NCBI GenBank assembly: GCA_004555705.1
Contig: SFHI01000076.1
Coordinates: 1 to 13,834, forward strand
Direction: 5' to 3'
Source: Clostridiales bacterium
GTDB taxonomy: Bacteria > Bacillota > Clostridia > Oscillospirales > Oscillospiraceae
DNA: 13,834 nucleotides
This document shows positions 7,176 through 13,734 of the stretch, one piece after another; the first letter of the stretch is position 1, and each line of letters begins with the position of its first letter. Both the position numbers and the translations under genes were made by a program. The notes under the pieces are model-generated. The model made no database searches. It was not told the origin of the DNA and saw nothing but the letters and a program-made list of their open reading frames with translations.

Positions 7176-7394
7176 AAATTGTTGTTTACGCGTGCACGCC
7201 AAATAAAACGCTGTCATTGCGAGCCAGTGCGCTTGAGTGGCGTGGCAATCCCCCGGTTAGAGGGGAAATGTACCGAAAAGTGCCCGGAAGAATGGAAGTC
7301 GTTGCGATTTTTGGTGGTAATCGTTTCCTGGTTCCGTTCAACCGGGGGATTGCCACACCAGTCTGCGGACTGGTTCGCAATGACAGATAATTTG
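7176..7394. repeat. Second palindromic repeat element (complete copy)
   Basis: The element begins with AAATTGTTGTTTAC (7176-7189). It contains two imperfect inverted arms, 7211-7258 and 7340-7386, which agree closely in reverse complement except for a short central stretch and one indel. Arm 7340-7394 is a direct copy of 16-70 with one mismatch. The 12-bp motif is absent at the right end, so the element is asymmetric. The roughly 80-nt centre between the arms resembles nothing I know and has no convincing gene. It lies in the gap between the SDR and the SGNH hydrolase. Confidence 0.75.
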
Positions 7395-7496
7395 GAATTC
7401 CTCAAAGGACATTCCGACTCATTTGGATAGCTGCCCCGGGGCATCGGTTTTCCCGTTTGGTGTCCTGGCGCGCAGCGGAAAGGAACATTCATACCC
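7395..7496. other. Spacer before SGNH hydrolase
   Basis: This spacer contains a perfect 12-bp palindrome, TGCCCCGGGGCA (7432-7443), and the GGAAAGGAA ribosome binding site near 7477-7485. I see no convincing -35/-10 pair. Confidence 0.5.
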
Positions 7497-8171
7497 ATGA
7501 AAAAACATATCCTCTGCTTTGGGGATTCCAATACCCATGGCTACTGCGCAGACCCTGGCGACTGCGCCGACGGCGGTATCCGCTTCACGGAAGAGCAGCG
7601 CTGGCCCCGGCTGCTGCAAAACGCGTTGGGGCAGGACTATCTGGTAACGGAAGAGGGTCTGTCCGGCCGAACCACCTGCTTTGAAGACCCCATCCGCGAG
7701 GGCCTCAATGCCCTTGACTATATCTATCCCTGTCTGAAAAGCCATGAAATCATCGATCTGCTGATCATTATGCTGGGCACCAACGACACCAAGGACCGGT
7801 TCTATGCCAGCGCGGCCTGCATCGGACGGGGGATGGCCCGCCTGGTAAAGAAAGCTATGGACACCGACTGTTGGGGGGAAAAGACGCCCAACATTCTGGT
7901 CATCGCGCCTCCGCCCATCGGCGAGGGGATGCTTTCCAGCGTCATGGCGGACACCATGGGGCAGCTGTGTGTGGAAAAATCCCGGCAGCTGGCAAGGTAC
8001 TATCGGGAGCAGTGCGCACTGCTGGGAGTATCCTTCCTGGATGCCGGGGCATTGGGCTGCGAATTCAACCATGTAGACTTCATGCACCTGACCAGCCGTG
8101 GACACGCGAGGCTTGCTGAGAACCTGGCAAAACTGGTGCCAGAGCTGGTTCCTTGCGGAACGGAGCTGTAA
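7497..8171 (+). CDS. SGNH/GDSL hydrolase (arylesterase/acyltransferase type)
   Basis: The 224-aa product has all four SGNH blocks. Block I is FGDSN (8-12) with nucleophile Ser11. Block II is EEGLSGRTT (52-60) with Gly54. Block III is IIMLGTNDTK (90-99) with Asn96. Block V is VDFMHL (193-198) with Asp194 and His197. The N-terminal ILCFGDSNTHG, the GLSGRTT block and the IIMLGTNDTK block closely resemble the Mycobacterium smegmatis arylesterase/acyltransferase (MsAcT) group. It would cleave small acyl esters or transfer acyl groups, probably in the cytoplasm since no signal peptide is present. GGAAAGGAA precedes the ATG. A 564-bp gap with repeats separates it from the operon, so it is probably expressed separately. 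It is convergent with the minus-strand operon. Confidence 0.9.
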   Translation: MKKHILCFGDSNTHGYCADPGDCADGGIRFTEEQRWPRLLQNALGQDYLVTEEGLSGRTTCFEDPIREGLNALDYIYPCLKSHEIIDLLIIMLGTNDTKDRFYASAACIGRGMARLVKKAMDTDCWGEKTPNILVIAPPPIGEGMLSSVMADTMGQLCVEKSRQLARYYREQCALLGVSFLDAGALGCEFNHVDFMHLTSRGHARLAENLAKLVPELVPCGTEL

Positions 8172-8195
8172 CGATACCTCTCCGCATCGTGAAAG

Positions 8196-8233
8196 ACCCG
8201 GCCACCCCCTTTGGGGGCTGGCCGGGTTGTTTC
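8196..8233. terminator. Bidirectional intrinsic terminator
   Basis: ACCCGGCC (8196-8203) pairs with GGCCGGGT (8220-8227). An inner stem, CCCCC (8205-8209) with GGGGG (8213-8217), has a TTT loop. On the plus strand a T-rich tail (TTGTTT) follows. It lies exactly between the convergent SGNH and enolase-superfamily genes and can serve both, with only a weak T-tract on the minus side. Confidence 0.8.
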
Positions 8234-8252
8234 ATCAGTATATGGGAGAACG

Positions 8253-9401
8253 TTACCAATCCTTCACGGAACCGTCAAAGGCGCGCTTGGCGGCGTTGCT
8301 GCCCCGTTCATTGGCGGGGTACAGCTCGGCGGCGTCGTCTGCCAGCTCGATGCCGATGCCGGGGCCCTCGGGGATCAGGATGCAGCCATCCTTGAAGCGA
8401 AGAGGCTCCTTGACCATTTTGTCCTCGGCACCGTTGATGCAGAAGCCGGGCAGTTCCTGGATGCCCAGGTTGGGGATGGAGGCGCAGATCTGCAGGCAAG
8501 CCGCGGTGGACACCGGGCCCAGAGGATTGTGGGGGATCACCAGCACGTCATTGGCCTCCGCCGCCGAGCAGATTTTCTTGGCGGTGGTGATGCCGCCCAC
8601 GGCGCAGACATCGGGACGGATGTACTGGGCAGCATCCCGGCGCATCAGCATCTCGAACTCCCGCAGGTTGGTGAACCGCTCGCCGGTGGCGATGGGCACG
8701 GGAATCTTGGCGGCGATCTCCGCCATGGAGTCGATGTTGTCGGGGGTCATGGGGTCCTCCAGCACCATGGGACGGTACCGGGCCACCTCGGTGCCGAAGG
8801 CAATGGCCTCGGGCTTGGTCATGCCCCGGTGGGCTTCCAGCACAAAGTCAAAGTGGGGACCCACCGCCTCCCGGCAGATGCGGACCTTTTCCAGCTCGTC
8901 CTCGATACGACCGGAGAAGAACTCGTCCATACCATTGTTGACCGTCTGAACGGGGCCGTTGACGAAAATCTTGGCGGCGTTGAAGCCCATGTCCTGGAGC
9001 TCCTTGTAGCTGCGGGTCAGGGATTCCGGGTCGGTCTGCTTGGTCATGACGGAGGCATAGACACGAATCTTCTCCCGGGTCTTGCCGCCCAGCAGCTCGT
9101 AAACCGGCACCCCCAGGGCCTTGCCCTTGATGTCCCACAGGGCGATGTCGATGGCGGAAATGGCGCTCATGATGACGGAGCCCCGGAAATAAACGCTGCG
9201 GTAGAAGTTCTGGTTCAGGTCCTCAATGCGGAAGGGGTCCTTGCCGATGAGGTAGGTGGAGAATTTTTCAATGGCCGCGGCGGTGGCCCCCAGGTAGCCC
9301 CAGTTGCCCGCCTCTCCCAGGCCCACGATCCCCGCGTCCGTATAAACGTGGACAAACAGGTAGTGCTTGGCGTAAATCAGCTTTACGTCTGTAATCTTCA
9401 T
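8253..9401 (-). CDS. Mandelate racemase/muconate lactonizing enzyme family, acid-sugar dehydratase-like
   Basis: This 382-aa enolase-superfamily enzyme has an N-terminal capping domain, GKALGVPVYELLGG (93-106), and a barrel with metal ligands Glu189, Glu215 (LEDP) and Glu241 (TGER). An acid/base His191 (LEAHRG) and an Asp264-His291 dyad (RPDVCAVGG; PHNPLGP) are also present. The C-terminal PEGPGIGIEL is typical of the family. The pattern resembles D-galactonate dehydratase-type enzymes that remove water from aldonic acids to give 2-keto-3-deoxy acids. The first ligand is Glu where Asp is usual in that group, so specificity is open. GGAGG (9413-9409) lies 7 nt before the ATG. The gene is last in the minus-strand operon, 15 nt after the esterase gene, and ends at the shared terminator. 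Confidence 0.9.
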   Translation of the reverse strand: MKITDVKLIYAKHYLFVHVYTDAGIVGLGEAGNWGYLGATAAAIEKFSTYLIGKDPFRIEDLNQNFYRSVYFRGSVIMSAISAIDIALWDIKGKALGVPVYELLGGKTREKIRVYASVMTKQTDPESLTRSYKELQDMGFNAAKIFVNGPVQTVNNGMDEFFSGRIEDELEKVRICREAVGPHFDFVLEAHRGMTKPEAIAFGTEVARYRPMVLEDPMTPDNIDSMAEIAAKIPVPIATGERFTNLREFEMLMRRDAAQYIRPDVCAVGGITTAKKICSAAEANDVLVIPHNPLGPVSTAACLQICASIPNLGIQELPGFCINGAEDKMVKEPLRFKDGCILIPEGPGIGIELADDAAELYPANERGSNAAKRAFDGSVKDW

Positions 9402-9416
9402 GCTGCTGCCTCCATT

Positions 9417-10310
9417 TTATAAAAATACTTTGAAAAACCTCTGGTGAAGCTCCAGGGCCTTCTCCCAGCCCGGAGTCCGGTTGACAGAAAAGCCGTGCAT
9501 GGCTCCGAGAACCCGGCAGGCCGTGACGGGGACACCCAGTCCCACCAGGCGGGCTGCGAACTGCTCCGTTTCCGCCTGCCGCGTGTCGATCTCCGCGGAA
9601 ATGATCAGGCAGGGCGGAAAGCCGGCCAGCTCCGCGTCGGAGGCAGAGGCAGGCGCGCACAGGGGATTCTGCAGGTCCGATTCCTTTTCCAGATAATAGG
9701 CGGTATACTCATTTTCCACATCGGCCCGCTTGACCCAGAAGGGGTCTTCCCGCAGTTTGGGGGAAAGCTTTTTCACTGTGTCCGACATATCACAGGGAAG
9801 GTATTCCATCAGCGCGCAGCAGGGCCGGAAGGAACCAGTTCTCCCCGCGATAATCAGAGCGGCCGCCACCAGCGCGCCGCCGGCACTGTGTCCGGAAACC
9901 GCGATTTTATCCTGCCGAATCCCCAGGGAGGAAGCATTTGCGGCAGCGTATTCCAGCACCGCGTGGGTTTCGTTTACTGCAGCGGGGAAAGGATACTCCG
10001 GAGCCAGACTGTAATCCACATCCCATACAATACAGTTCAGCGCATCTGCCAGAAAACAGCAATACCGCCGGTCCCGGTCGCTGCGGCCCTTGATGAAGCC
10101 GCCTCCGTGAAAATTGATCACCAAGGGCGCCGGATTCGGAATCGGACGCTTGGGCCGGATTTCATAGACGGGAACCGTATAGCCCAGGTGCGCGATCTCC
10201 AGCTTTGTTTCCGTACCGGGCAGAGCCGCGGTCTCTTCCGGAGTCATGGTGCCAAATTGGTCCCTTGCGCGAACAATTTCCGCTTTTTCAATCTTTTCTG
10301 CTTTTGTCAT
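9417..10310 (-). CDS. Alpha/beta-hydrolase, hormone-sensitive-lipase family esterase
   Basis: The 297-aa product has the HSL-family oxyanion motif HGGGF (68-72), nucleophile elbow GHSAGG (140-145) with Ser142, Asp242 (AEIDTRQAE) and His272 (GAMHGF). YSLAPEYPFPAAV (100-112) is typical of the family. No signal peptide is visible, so it is likely a cytoplasmic carboxylesterase for acyl or lactone esters. The frame extends 8 codons upstream, but the ATG at 10310 is preceded by GGAAAGGAG with a 6-nt gap, so I choose it. It follows the SLC13 permease by 63 nt, with a hairpin between, and precedes the dehydratase by 15 nt. It probably deacylates the imported substrate or a lactone intermediate, which is inference from position. 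Confidence 0.88.
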   Translation of the reverse strand: MTKAEKIEKAEIVRARDQFGTMTPEETAALPGTETKLEIAHLGYTVPVYEIRPKRPIPNPAPLVINFHGGGFIKGRSDRDRRYCCFLADALNCIVWDVDYSLAPEYPFPAAVNETHAVLEYAAANASSLGIRQDKIAVSGHSAGGALVAAALIIAGRTGSFRPCCALMEYLPCDMSDTVKKLSPKLREDPFWVKRADVENEYTAYYLEKESDLQNPLCAPASASDAELAGFPPCLIISAEIDTRQAETEQFAARLVGLGVPVTACRVLGAMHGFSVNRTPGWEKALELHQRFFKVFL

Positions 10311-10337
10311 AGCCGTCTCCTTTCCGGGATGCACTTT

Positions 10338-10361
10338 GCGGCGCAGATTTCTCTGCGCCGC
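10338..10361 (-). other. Perfect 10-bp intergenic hairpin in permease-esterase operon
   Basis: The arms 10338-10347 (GCGGCGCAGA) and 10352-10361 are exact complements around a 4-nt loop. It lies between the permease stop and the esterase ribosome binding site. No T-tract follows on the minus strand. It therefore looks like an mRNA processing or stability element that sets relative expression rather than a full terminator. Confidence 0.5.
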
Positions 10362-10373
10362 AGAGGGTGAAAA

Positions 10374-11666
10374 TCAGAACGCGGGCAGCACCGTCATGGT
10401 GTAGAGGATATAGACCACGCACAGCAGCACGGTGATCAGCCAGCCGCCTTTGAACAGGTCCTTCAGGTTGTAGCCGCCGTCGGCCATGCACATGGGCACG
10501 GCGGGGGTAGCCATGGGGGTCAGGAAGGCGGTCAGGGAACCGGCGTTTACCAGCAGGATCAGGCCGATGGGATTGGCGCCCAGAGCGGAGCAGGTCAGCA
10601 GACAGATGGGAACGAACACGGCGGATACGGAGCGGTTCAGCATGAACTGGGTCAGCAGGAAGGGGATGACAAAGAACAGCGCGCCCAGCACATAGTTGTT
10701 ATGGGTGCCGCCCACAGCCGCGGCCAGGGCAGCGCCGATCATGTCGCCAGCACCGGTGTTGGTCAGCGCGCCGCCCAGGGCCAGAGCGCCCACATACAGC
10801 ATCAGCATATCCCAGGGGATGTCCCGCAGGGCGCTCTTCTGATCCACAACACCGAACAGAACCATCAGGAGGCTCCCCACCAGGGCCACGAACCAGGTGG
10901 GCACGCCCAGCTTGGAGGCAAAAATCAGGCAGACAATGGTAGCGAAGAAGATTACAATTCCGATGGTGTCCACGACAGGGCTCAGCTTGGTATCGGTGTT
11001 CTGAGCCTTCTTCTCCAGAGCCTCAATAGCAACACTGGGCTGATTGGGGGTGAACTTATCCGCCAGGAACAGCGCCCACAGCGGGATCACCACCAGGATG
11101 GGCCACGCGCCGATGGTGAAGTCAATGGGGTTCATGGTAATGCCGCTGAAGCCGTAGGTCTCCAGGAAGCCGGTGAACTGGCCCGCCTGCTGGATGGCGG
11201 TTGCCAGAGGCAGAATGCCGCAGCAACCGACGCAGGTGACCATCAGGGGAAACACGTACTTGGAGCGGCTCTTGCCGGTCTGATCCAGGAAGGCGCACAG
11301 CAGGGGGCTGACAATGGCGTAGACCACCATGGGGCTGGCGATGAAGTTGGTCAGAATCACGGCAATCAGGATATAGCCCAGGTAAGCGGTTTTGAAGCTG
11401 CCCCGGGTCAGCTTGATAATGCCGTTTACCATCTTGCTGACCAGAGAGGTTCTGCGGAAGCCCGCGGCAACCACGAACATGGTGGCCATCAGCAGCGTGT
11501 TGGCATTGCTGAAGCCTGCGAGGGCCGTGGTGGCGTCCACACACTTGGTGATGTACAGCGCCGCCATGGAAAGCAGCGCGGTGAGCCACATGGGGATTTT
11601 GTTGAGCATATAGCTCACCAGGGTTGCCGCAAAGATTACCATACAAATGATCATTTGCGTTGTCAT
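10374..11666 (-). CDS. SLC13/DASS-type permease (carboxylate or anion transporter)
   Basis: The 430-aa integral membrane protein has about 11-12 hydrophobic helices. SLC13/DASS-like features are FSNANTLLMATMFVVAAG in the N-terminal half, TNFIASPMVVYA (helix with reentrant-loop character), and a C-terminal LTPMATPAVPMCMADGGYN followed by the LKDLFKGGW amphipathic segment typical of the family. It would take up di- or tricarboxylates, sulfate or sugar acids with Na+ or H+. The frame extends 30 codons upstream through a basic, non-hydrophobic stretch. The ATG at 11666 (MTTQMIICM) has AGAAAGGA upstream and starts directly at the first helix, so it is preferred. It is the first gene of the minus-strand operon, divergent from the AraC regulator. 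Confidence 0.87.
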   Translation of the reverse strand: MTTQMIICMVIFAATLVSYMLNKIPMWLTALLSMAALYITKCVDATTALAGFSNANTLLMATMFVVAAGFRRTSLVSKMVNGIIKLTRGSFKTAYLGYILIAVILTNFIASPMVVYAIVSPLLCAFLDQTGKSRSKYVFPLMVTCVGCCGILPLATAIQQAGQFTGFLETYGFSGITMNPIDFTIGAWPILVVIPLWALFLADKFTPNQPSVAIEALEKKAQNTDTKLSPVVDTIGIVIFFATIVCLIFASKLGVPTWFVALVGSLLMVLFGVVDQKSALRDIPWDMLMLYVGALALGGALTNTGAGDMIGAALAAAVGGTHNNYVLGALFFVIPFLLTQFMLNRSVSAVFVPICLLTCSALGANPIGLILLVNAGSLTAFLTPMATPAVPMCMADGGYNLKDLFKGGWLITVLLCVVYILYTMTVLPAF

Positions 11667-11706
11667 TGTTCCAGATCCTTTCTTTCTGCCCTTGGCATTT
11701 TTCTTC

Positions 11707-11721
11707 GCCCCCGTAGGGGGC
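11707..11721 (-). promoter_or_regulatory. GC hairpin in permease leader
   Basis: GCCCCC (11707-11712) and GGGGGC (11716-11721) form a stem with a GTA loop. It lies about 40 nt before the permease ATG, inside its presumed 5' leader. The downstream bases are purine-rich, so it is not a terminator on this strand. Confidence 0.4.
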
Positions 11722-11734
11722 TTTGGGTACCTAT

Positions 11735-11763
11735 AATGTAGCAAATTGAAAATCATCTGTCGC
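11735..11763 (-). promoter_or_regulatory. Weak candidate promoter for permease-esterase-dehydratase operon
   Basis: Read on the minus strand, GCGACA (11763-11758), a 17-nt spacer and TACATT (11740-11735) each match the sigma-A consensus at 4 of 6 positions. A weak promoter here would fit dependence on an activator such as the divergent AraC protein. Alternatives cannot be excluded. Confidence 0.3.
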
Positions 11764-11805
11764 TGCTTTTATTTTGCTGTTTTTTTGCGGCCGAAGCGGC
11801 TTTCC

Positions 11806-11964
11806 CCCTCCGGAGGGCCAATCTCCGGACCCGATTTTTCCTTCCAGGACCAGAATATTTTCCCTGTCATTTCTGTCCAAATCATCCGCTTCGGTTTTGT
11901 GGGAAATCACGAAGTCCCATCTTTATTGTTCCGAAAACCCGGGAAATACGTTGACATTCCGGAA
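11806..11964. promoter_or_regulatory. TCCGGA-containing sites in the divergent intergenic region
   Basis: TCCGGA occurs three times: in a perfect 12-bp palindrome, CCCTCCGGAGGG (11806-11817); at 11824-11829; and within TTCCGGAA (11957-11964), which lies between the -35 and -10 boxes of the AraC promoter. CCGAAGCGG (11791-11799) and its complement (11886-11894) are also present. These are candidate regulator-binding sites for autoregulation and control of the divergent operon. This is inference from placement. Confidence 0.35.
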
Positions 11965-11978
11965 AAATGGGATATTCT
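11951..11978 (+). promoter_or_regulatory. Sigma-A promoter for the AraC-family regulator
   Basis: A perfect TTGACA (11951-11956) is followed by 16 nt and TATTCT (11973-11978). Transcription would begin near 11985, giving a leader of about 73 nt. The spacer contains the palindrome TTCCGGAA, where a bound regulator would block or alter RNA polymerase binding. Confidence 0.6.
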
Positions 11979-12057
11979 TATGAAGAAAGCTGAGAAACCG
12001 GTTTGGAAGGATTGGAACAGGGAAATTATTCGGATTATATGAAAGAGGGGATTTTTT

Positions 12058-12990
12058 ATGGAGGAAGCGCGGTTTGACTGGCAGTGGCCCCGGGACGGCC
12101 TGTTTATGGATTGCTTTATCCATGAGATCATGAATTACCGGTATCACTGGCATCAGGATCAGTATGAGCTCAATGTTCTGCTGCACGGCAGCCAGGAATT
12201 CTGCGTGGACCGCTCCAACGTCCTTTTGCAGGAGGATGACGTGATCCTGATCCCGCCGGGAAGCGGACACGCTTCCTTCGCCCAGCAGGCCAATACCCGG
12301 GCCATGGTGCTGCATTTTTCCGCGTCCGCCTTCCGCCCCTTTGTGAAGAAGAGCACGCGGTACCTGTTCCCGGATTGCGTCTCCACGGCACAGACCCGGA
12401 ACTCTCCCCAGTTTCGTCAGGTTCGTTTTCTCATCACCCAGATTTTTGAGGCAGCCTACCGGCAGAGCCCCTATTCCCAGCTCCGGGCCAAGGCCAACCT
12501 GGAGCTGCTGCTTGCCACCCTGTGTGAATCCTTCCATCCCCAGGCCGTGCAGATCAGCCAGGAGGATTCGTTCCATCAGGAGACGCTTTCCAGAATCATC
12601 CAGTATATCGAAAACCACTATTCCGAGAAAATAACCCTGGAGGACATCGCGGCTTTTTCCCAGTACAACCGCACCTATGTGTCCACCCTGTTCAAGAGCA
12701 CCGTCGGGGTGAATTTCTACGAATACCTGACCCGGCTTCGCTTCCAGCAGGCCCTTTATGAACTGGCCTCCACCAAAAAGACGCTGACGGACATCGCCCT
12801 GGACAACGGTTTTTCCGATCTGAAGAGCTTCAACAAAATCTTCCGGGAAGCCATCGGCCGCAGTCCCTCCGAATACCGCGCCCAGCTGTCCCCGGACCGG
12901 GTCATTCTGGAGAAGGAAGCCAGACGTTATGTTCTGCAGGACGATCCCCTGATTCAGCGGAAGCTGAAGGAGTACGACTCCATCCAGTAA
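12058..12990 (+). CDS. AraC-family transcriptional regulator with cupin sensor domain
   Basis: The 310-aa product has an N-terminal AraC-type cupin with WHQDQYELNVLLHG (31-44) and the DDVILIPPGSGH turn (60-71), as in regulators that sense sugars or sugar acids. A linker reaches about residue 175. Two C-terminal helix-turn-helix motifs follow: ITLEDIAAFSQYNRTYVS (192-209) and TLTDIALDNGFSDLKSFNK (242-260), with the closing GRSPSEYR (267-274). AGAGGGG lies 7 nt before the ATG. It is divergent from the permease-esterase-dehydratase operon, the standard arrangement for a local activator of those genes. Whether it also controls the HyuA operon cannot be told. About 35 residues of charged sequence follow the DNA-binding domain. 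Confidence 0.93.
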   Translation: MEEARFDWQWPRDGLFMDCFIHEIMNYRYHWHQDQYELNVLLHGSQEFCVDRSNVLLQEDDVILIPPGSGHASFAQQANTRAMVLHFSASAFRPFVKKSTRYLFPDCVSTAQTRNSPQFRQVRFLITQIFEAAYRQSPYSQLRAKANLELLLATLCESFHPQAVQISQEDSFHQETLSRIIQYIENHYSEKITLEDIAAFSQYNRTYVSTLFKSTVGVNFYEYLTRLRFQQALYELASTKKTLTDIALDNGFSDLKSFNKIFREAIGRSPSEYRAQLSPDRVILEKEARRYVLQDDPLIQRKLKEYDSIQ

Positions 12991-13013
12991 GCCCCTGCTT
13001 TCCGGCATGAAAA

Positions 13014-13050
13014 ACCGGCCAACCCGCTCCGGGCTGGCCGGTATGTTTTC
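13014..13050. terminator. Bidirectional intrinsic terminator
   Basis: ACCGGCCA (13014-13021) pairs with TGGCCGGT (13035-13042), with an inner CCCG/CGGG stem and a CTC loop. ATGTTTTC follows on the plus strand; on the minus strand the stem is followed by TTTTT. It sits between the convergent AraC and DUF1893 genes and should stop both transcripts. Confidence 0.85.
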
Positions 13051-13092
13051 AGGCGCGTTTACGGCGCGGCCGCTTGGACGGAATCCTTTTCT

Positions 13093-13518
13093 TCAGGCTC
13101 CCGCCTGCATCCGGGCCATCTGCTGCCGGATCGCCTCCAGCGCCTCCGTTGGGGTATCAATGTGCAGCACCGCGTTTTCAAAGGGGCAGGGCCCGGTTTT
13201 GCAGCGGTTGATGATCCCCGGAACCTCCTGGTCCACCACAATCGCCACACCATTCGCGCGCAGCACCTGGGCCGCCGGGGTGCTCATGACCCGGGCGTAA
13301 ACCTCCTTCACCCCCAGCAGGCAGTACAGGAAAGCCGTAGCCCGTCCAACCACCCGGTCAGCCGCGGAAAAGCCCGCAAGGTCAATTCCCTGATCCAGCC
13401 AGTCCAGCAGAGGCTTCACCCCCCGCTCCGTGGCGGTGTATACCGCGTCGTCCCTGCATACCACGCAGGTATAGTCGCCCTCCAGCATCCGGCGGGCACG
13501 TTCCAAATCCTGTGACAT
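13093..13518 (-). CDS. DUF1893 domain protein (TM1506-like)
   Basis: The 141-aa soluble protein covers the whole DUF1893 domain: YTCVVCRDDAVYTATERG (16-33), KPLLDWLDQG (35-44), SAADRVVGRATAFLY (51-65), LLGVKEVYARVMS (67-79) and a C-terminal cysteine pair, CKTGPC (106-111). Structural genomics on the Thermotoga homologue TM1506 suggested a cytidine-deaminase-like fold; the biochemical role remains unknown. Cys18, Cys21, Cys106 and Cys111 could bind metal or be redox active (inference). The frame has an ATG 4 codons further upstream (13530), but GGAGGA (13528-13523) lies between the two and is well spaced only for the ATG at 13518. It is monocistronic, with a perfect consensus promoter and a long leader. 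Confidence 0.88.
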   Translation of the reverse strand: MSQDLERARRMLEGDYTCVVCRDDAVYTATERGVKPLLDWLDQGIDLAGFSAADRVVGRATAFLYCLLGVKEVYARVMSTPAAQVLRANGVAIVVDQEVPGIINRCKTGPCPFENAVLHIDTPTEALEAIRQQMARMQAGA

Positions 13519-13541
13519 AATATCCTCCATTCTGCAAATGC

Positions 13542-13669
13542 GGGAGAAGCCCGGTTGAACCGCGTCCCTTGCCCGGGAAGCCTCCTCCTGATGCCGGCAC
13601 TCAGGTCACGGTACAAAGCAAAGGAGAGCCCCGCCCGGCACTGCCGTCCGTTTGCGCTTCCCTTCTCCC
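13542..13669 (-). promoter_or_regulatory. Structured ~150-nt 5' leader of the DUF1893 gene
   Basis: Read on the minus strand, the predicted transcript starts near 13672 and begins with GGGAGAAG (13669-13662). This pairs perfectly with CTTCTCCC (13549-13542), only about 13 nt before the ribosome binding site. Just inside, GGAAGC (13661-13656) pairs with GCTTCC (13581-13576), extending a closing helix. Internal stems include CCTGA/TCAGG around a 9-nt loop and CGGT/ACCG. Such a closing helix at the 5' end is how riboswitch-like leaders are built, but I do not recognise a known class. Confidence 0.4.
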
Positions 13670-13678
13670 TTTTTCTTG

Positions 13679-13707
13679 ATTATATTCCGCCGGAAAAGGA
13701 TTGTCAA
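13679..13707 (-). promoter_or_regulatory. Perfect consensus sigma-A promoter for DUF1893 gene
   Basis: On the minus strand, TTGACA (13707-13702), exactly 17 nt, then TATAAT (13684-13679): a full 12 of 12 match with ideal spacing. Transcription would begin near 13672, leaving a leader of about 150 nt before the ATG at 13518. This predicts strong constitutive initiation. Confidence 0.9.
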
Positions 13708-13734
13708 CTGATTCCCGCCCATCGTCCCGGAGGA

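Noticed and set aside
6942..7430. 162-codon plus-strand frame after the SDR gene
   Set aside because: Spans hairpins and the repeat element, has no ribosome binding site, and the translation has no recognisable domain.
8211..9422. 403-codon plus-strand frame opposite the dehydratase gene
   Set aside because: The minus-strand protein has complete enolase-superfamily motifs; the plus-strand product is Gly/His/Asp-rich with no domain.
11732..11737. Perfect TATAAT on the plus strand upstream of the AraC gene
   Set aside because: No -35 at the right distance (it would fall in the GC hairpin); the TTGACA at 11951 is a better promoter for that gene.
11746..12042. 98-codon plus-strand frame before the AraC gene
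   Set aside because: Lies in the divergent regulatory region across the promoter; no ribosome binding site or domain.
13162..13515. Plus-strand frame opposite the DUF1893 gene
   Set aside because: Antisense shadow; the minus-strand frame has clear DUF1893 motifs, promoter and ribosome binding site.
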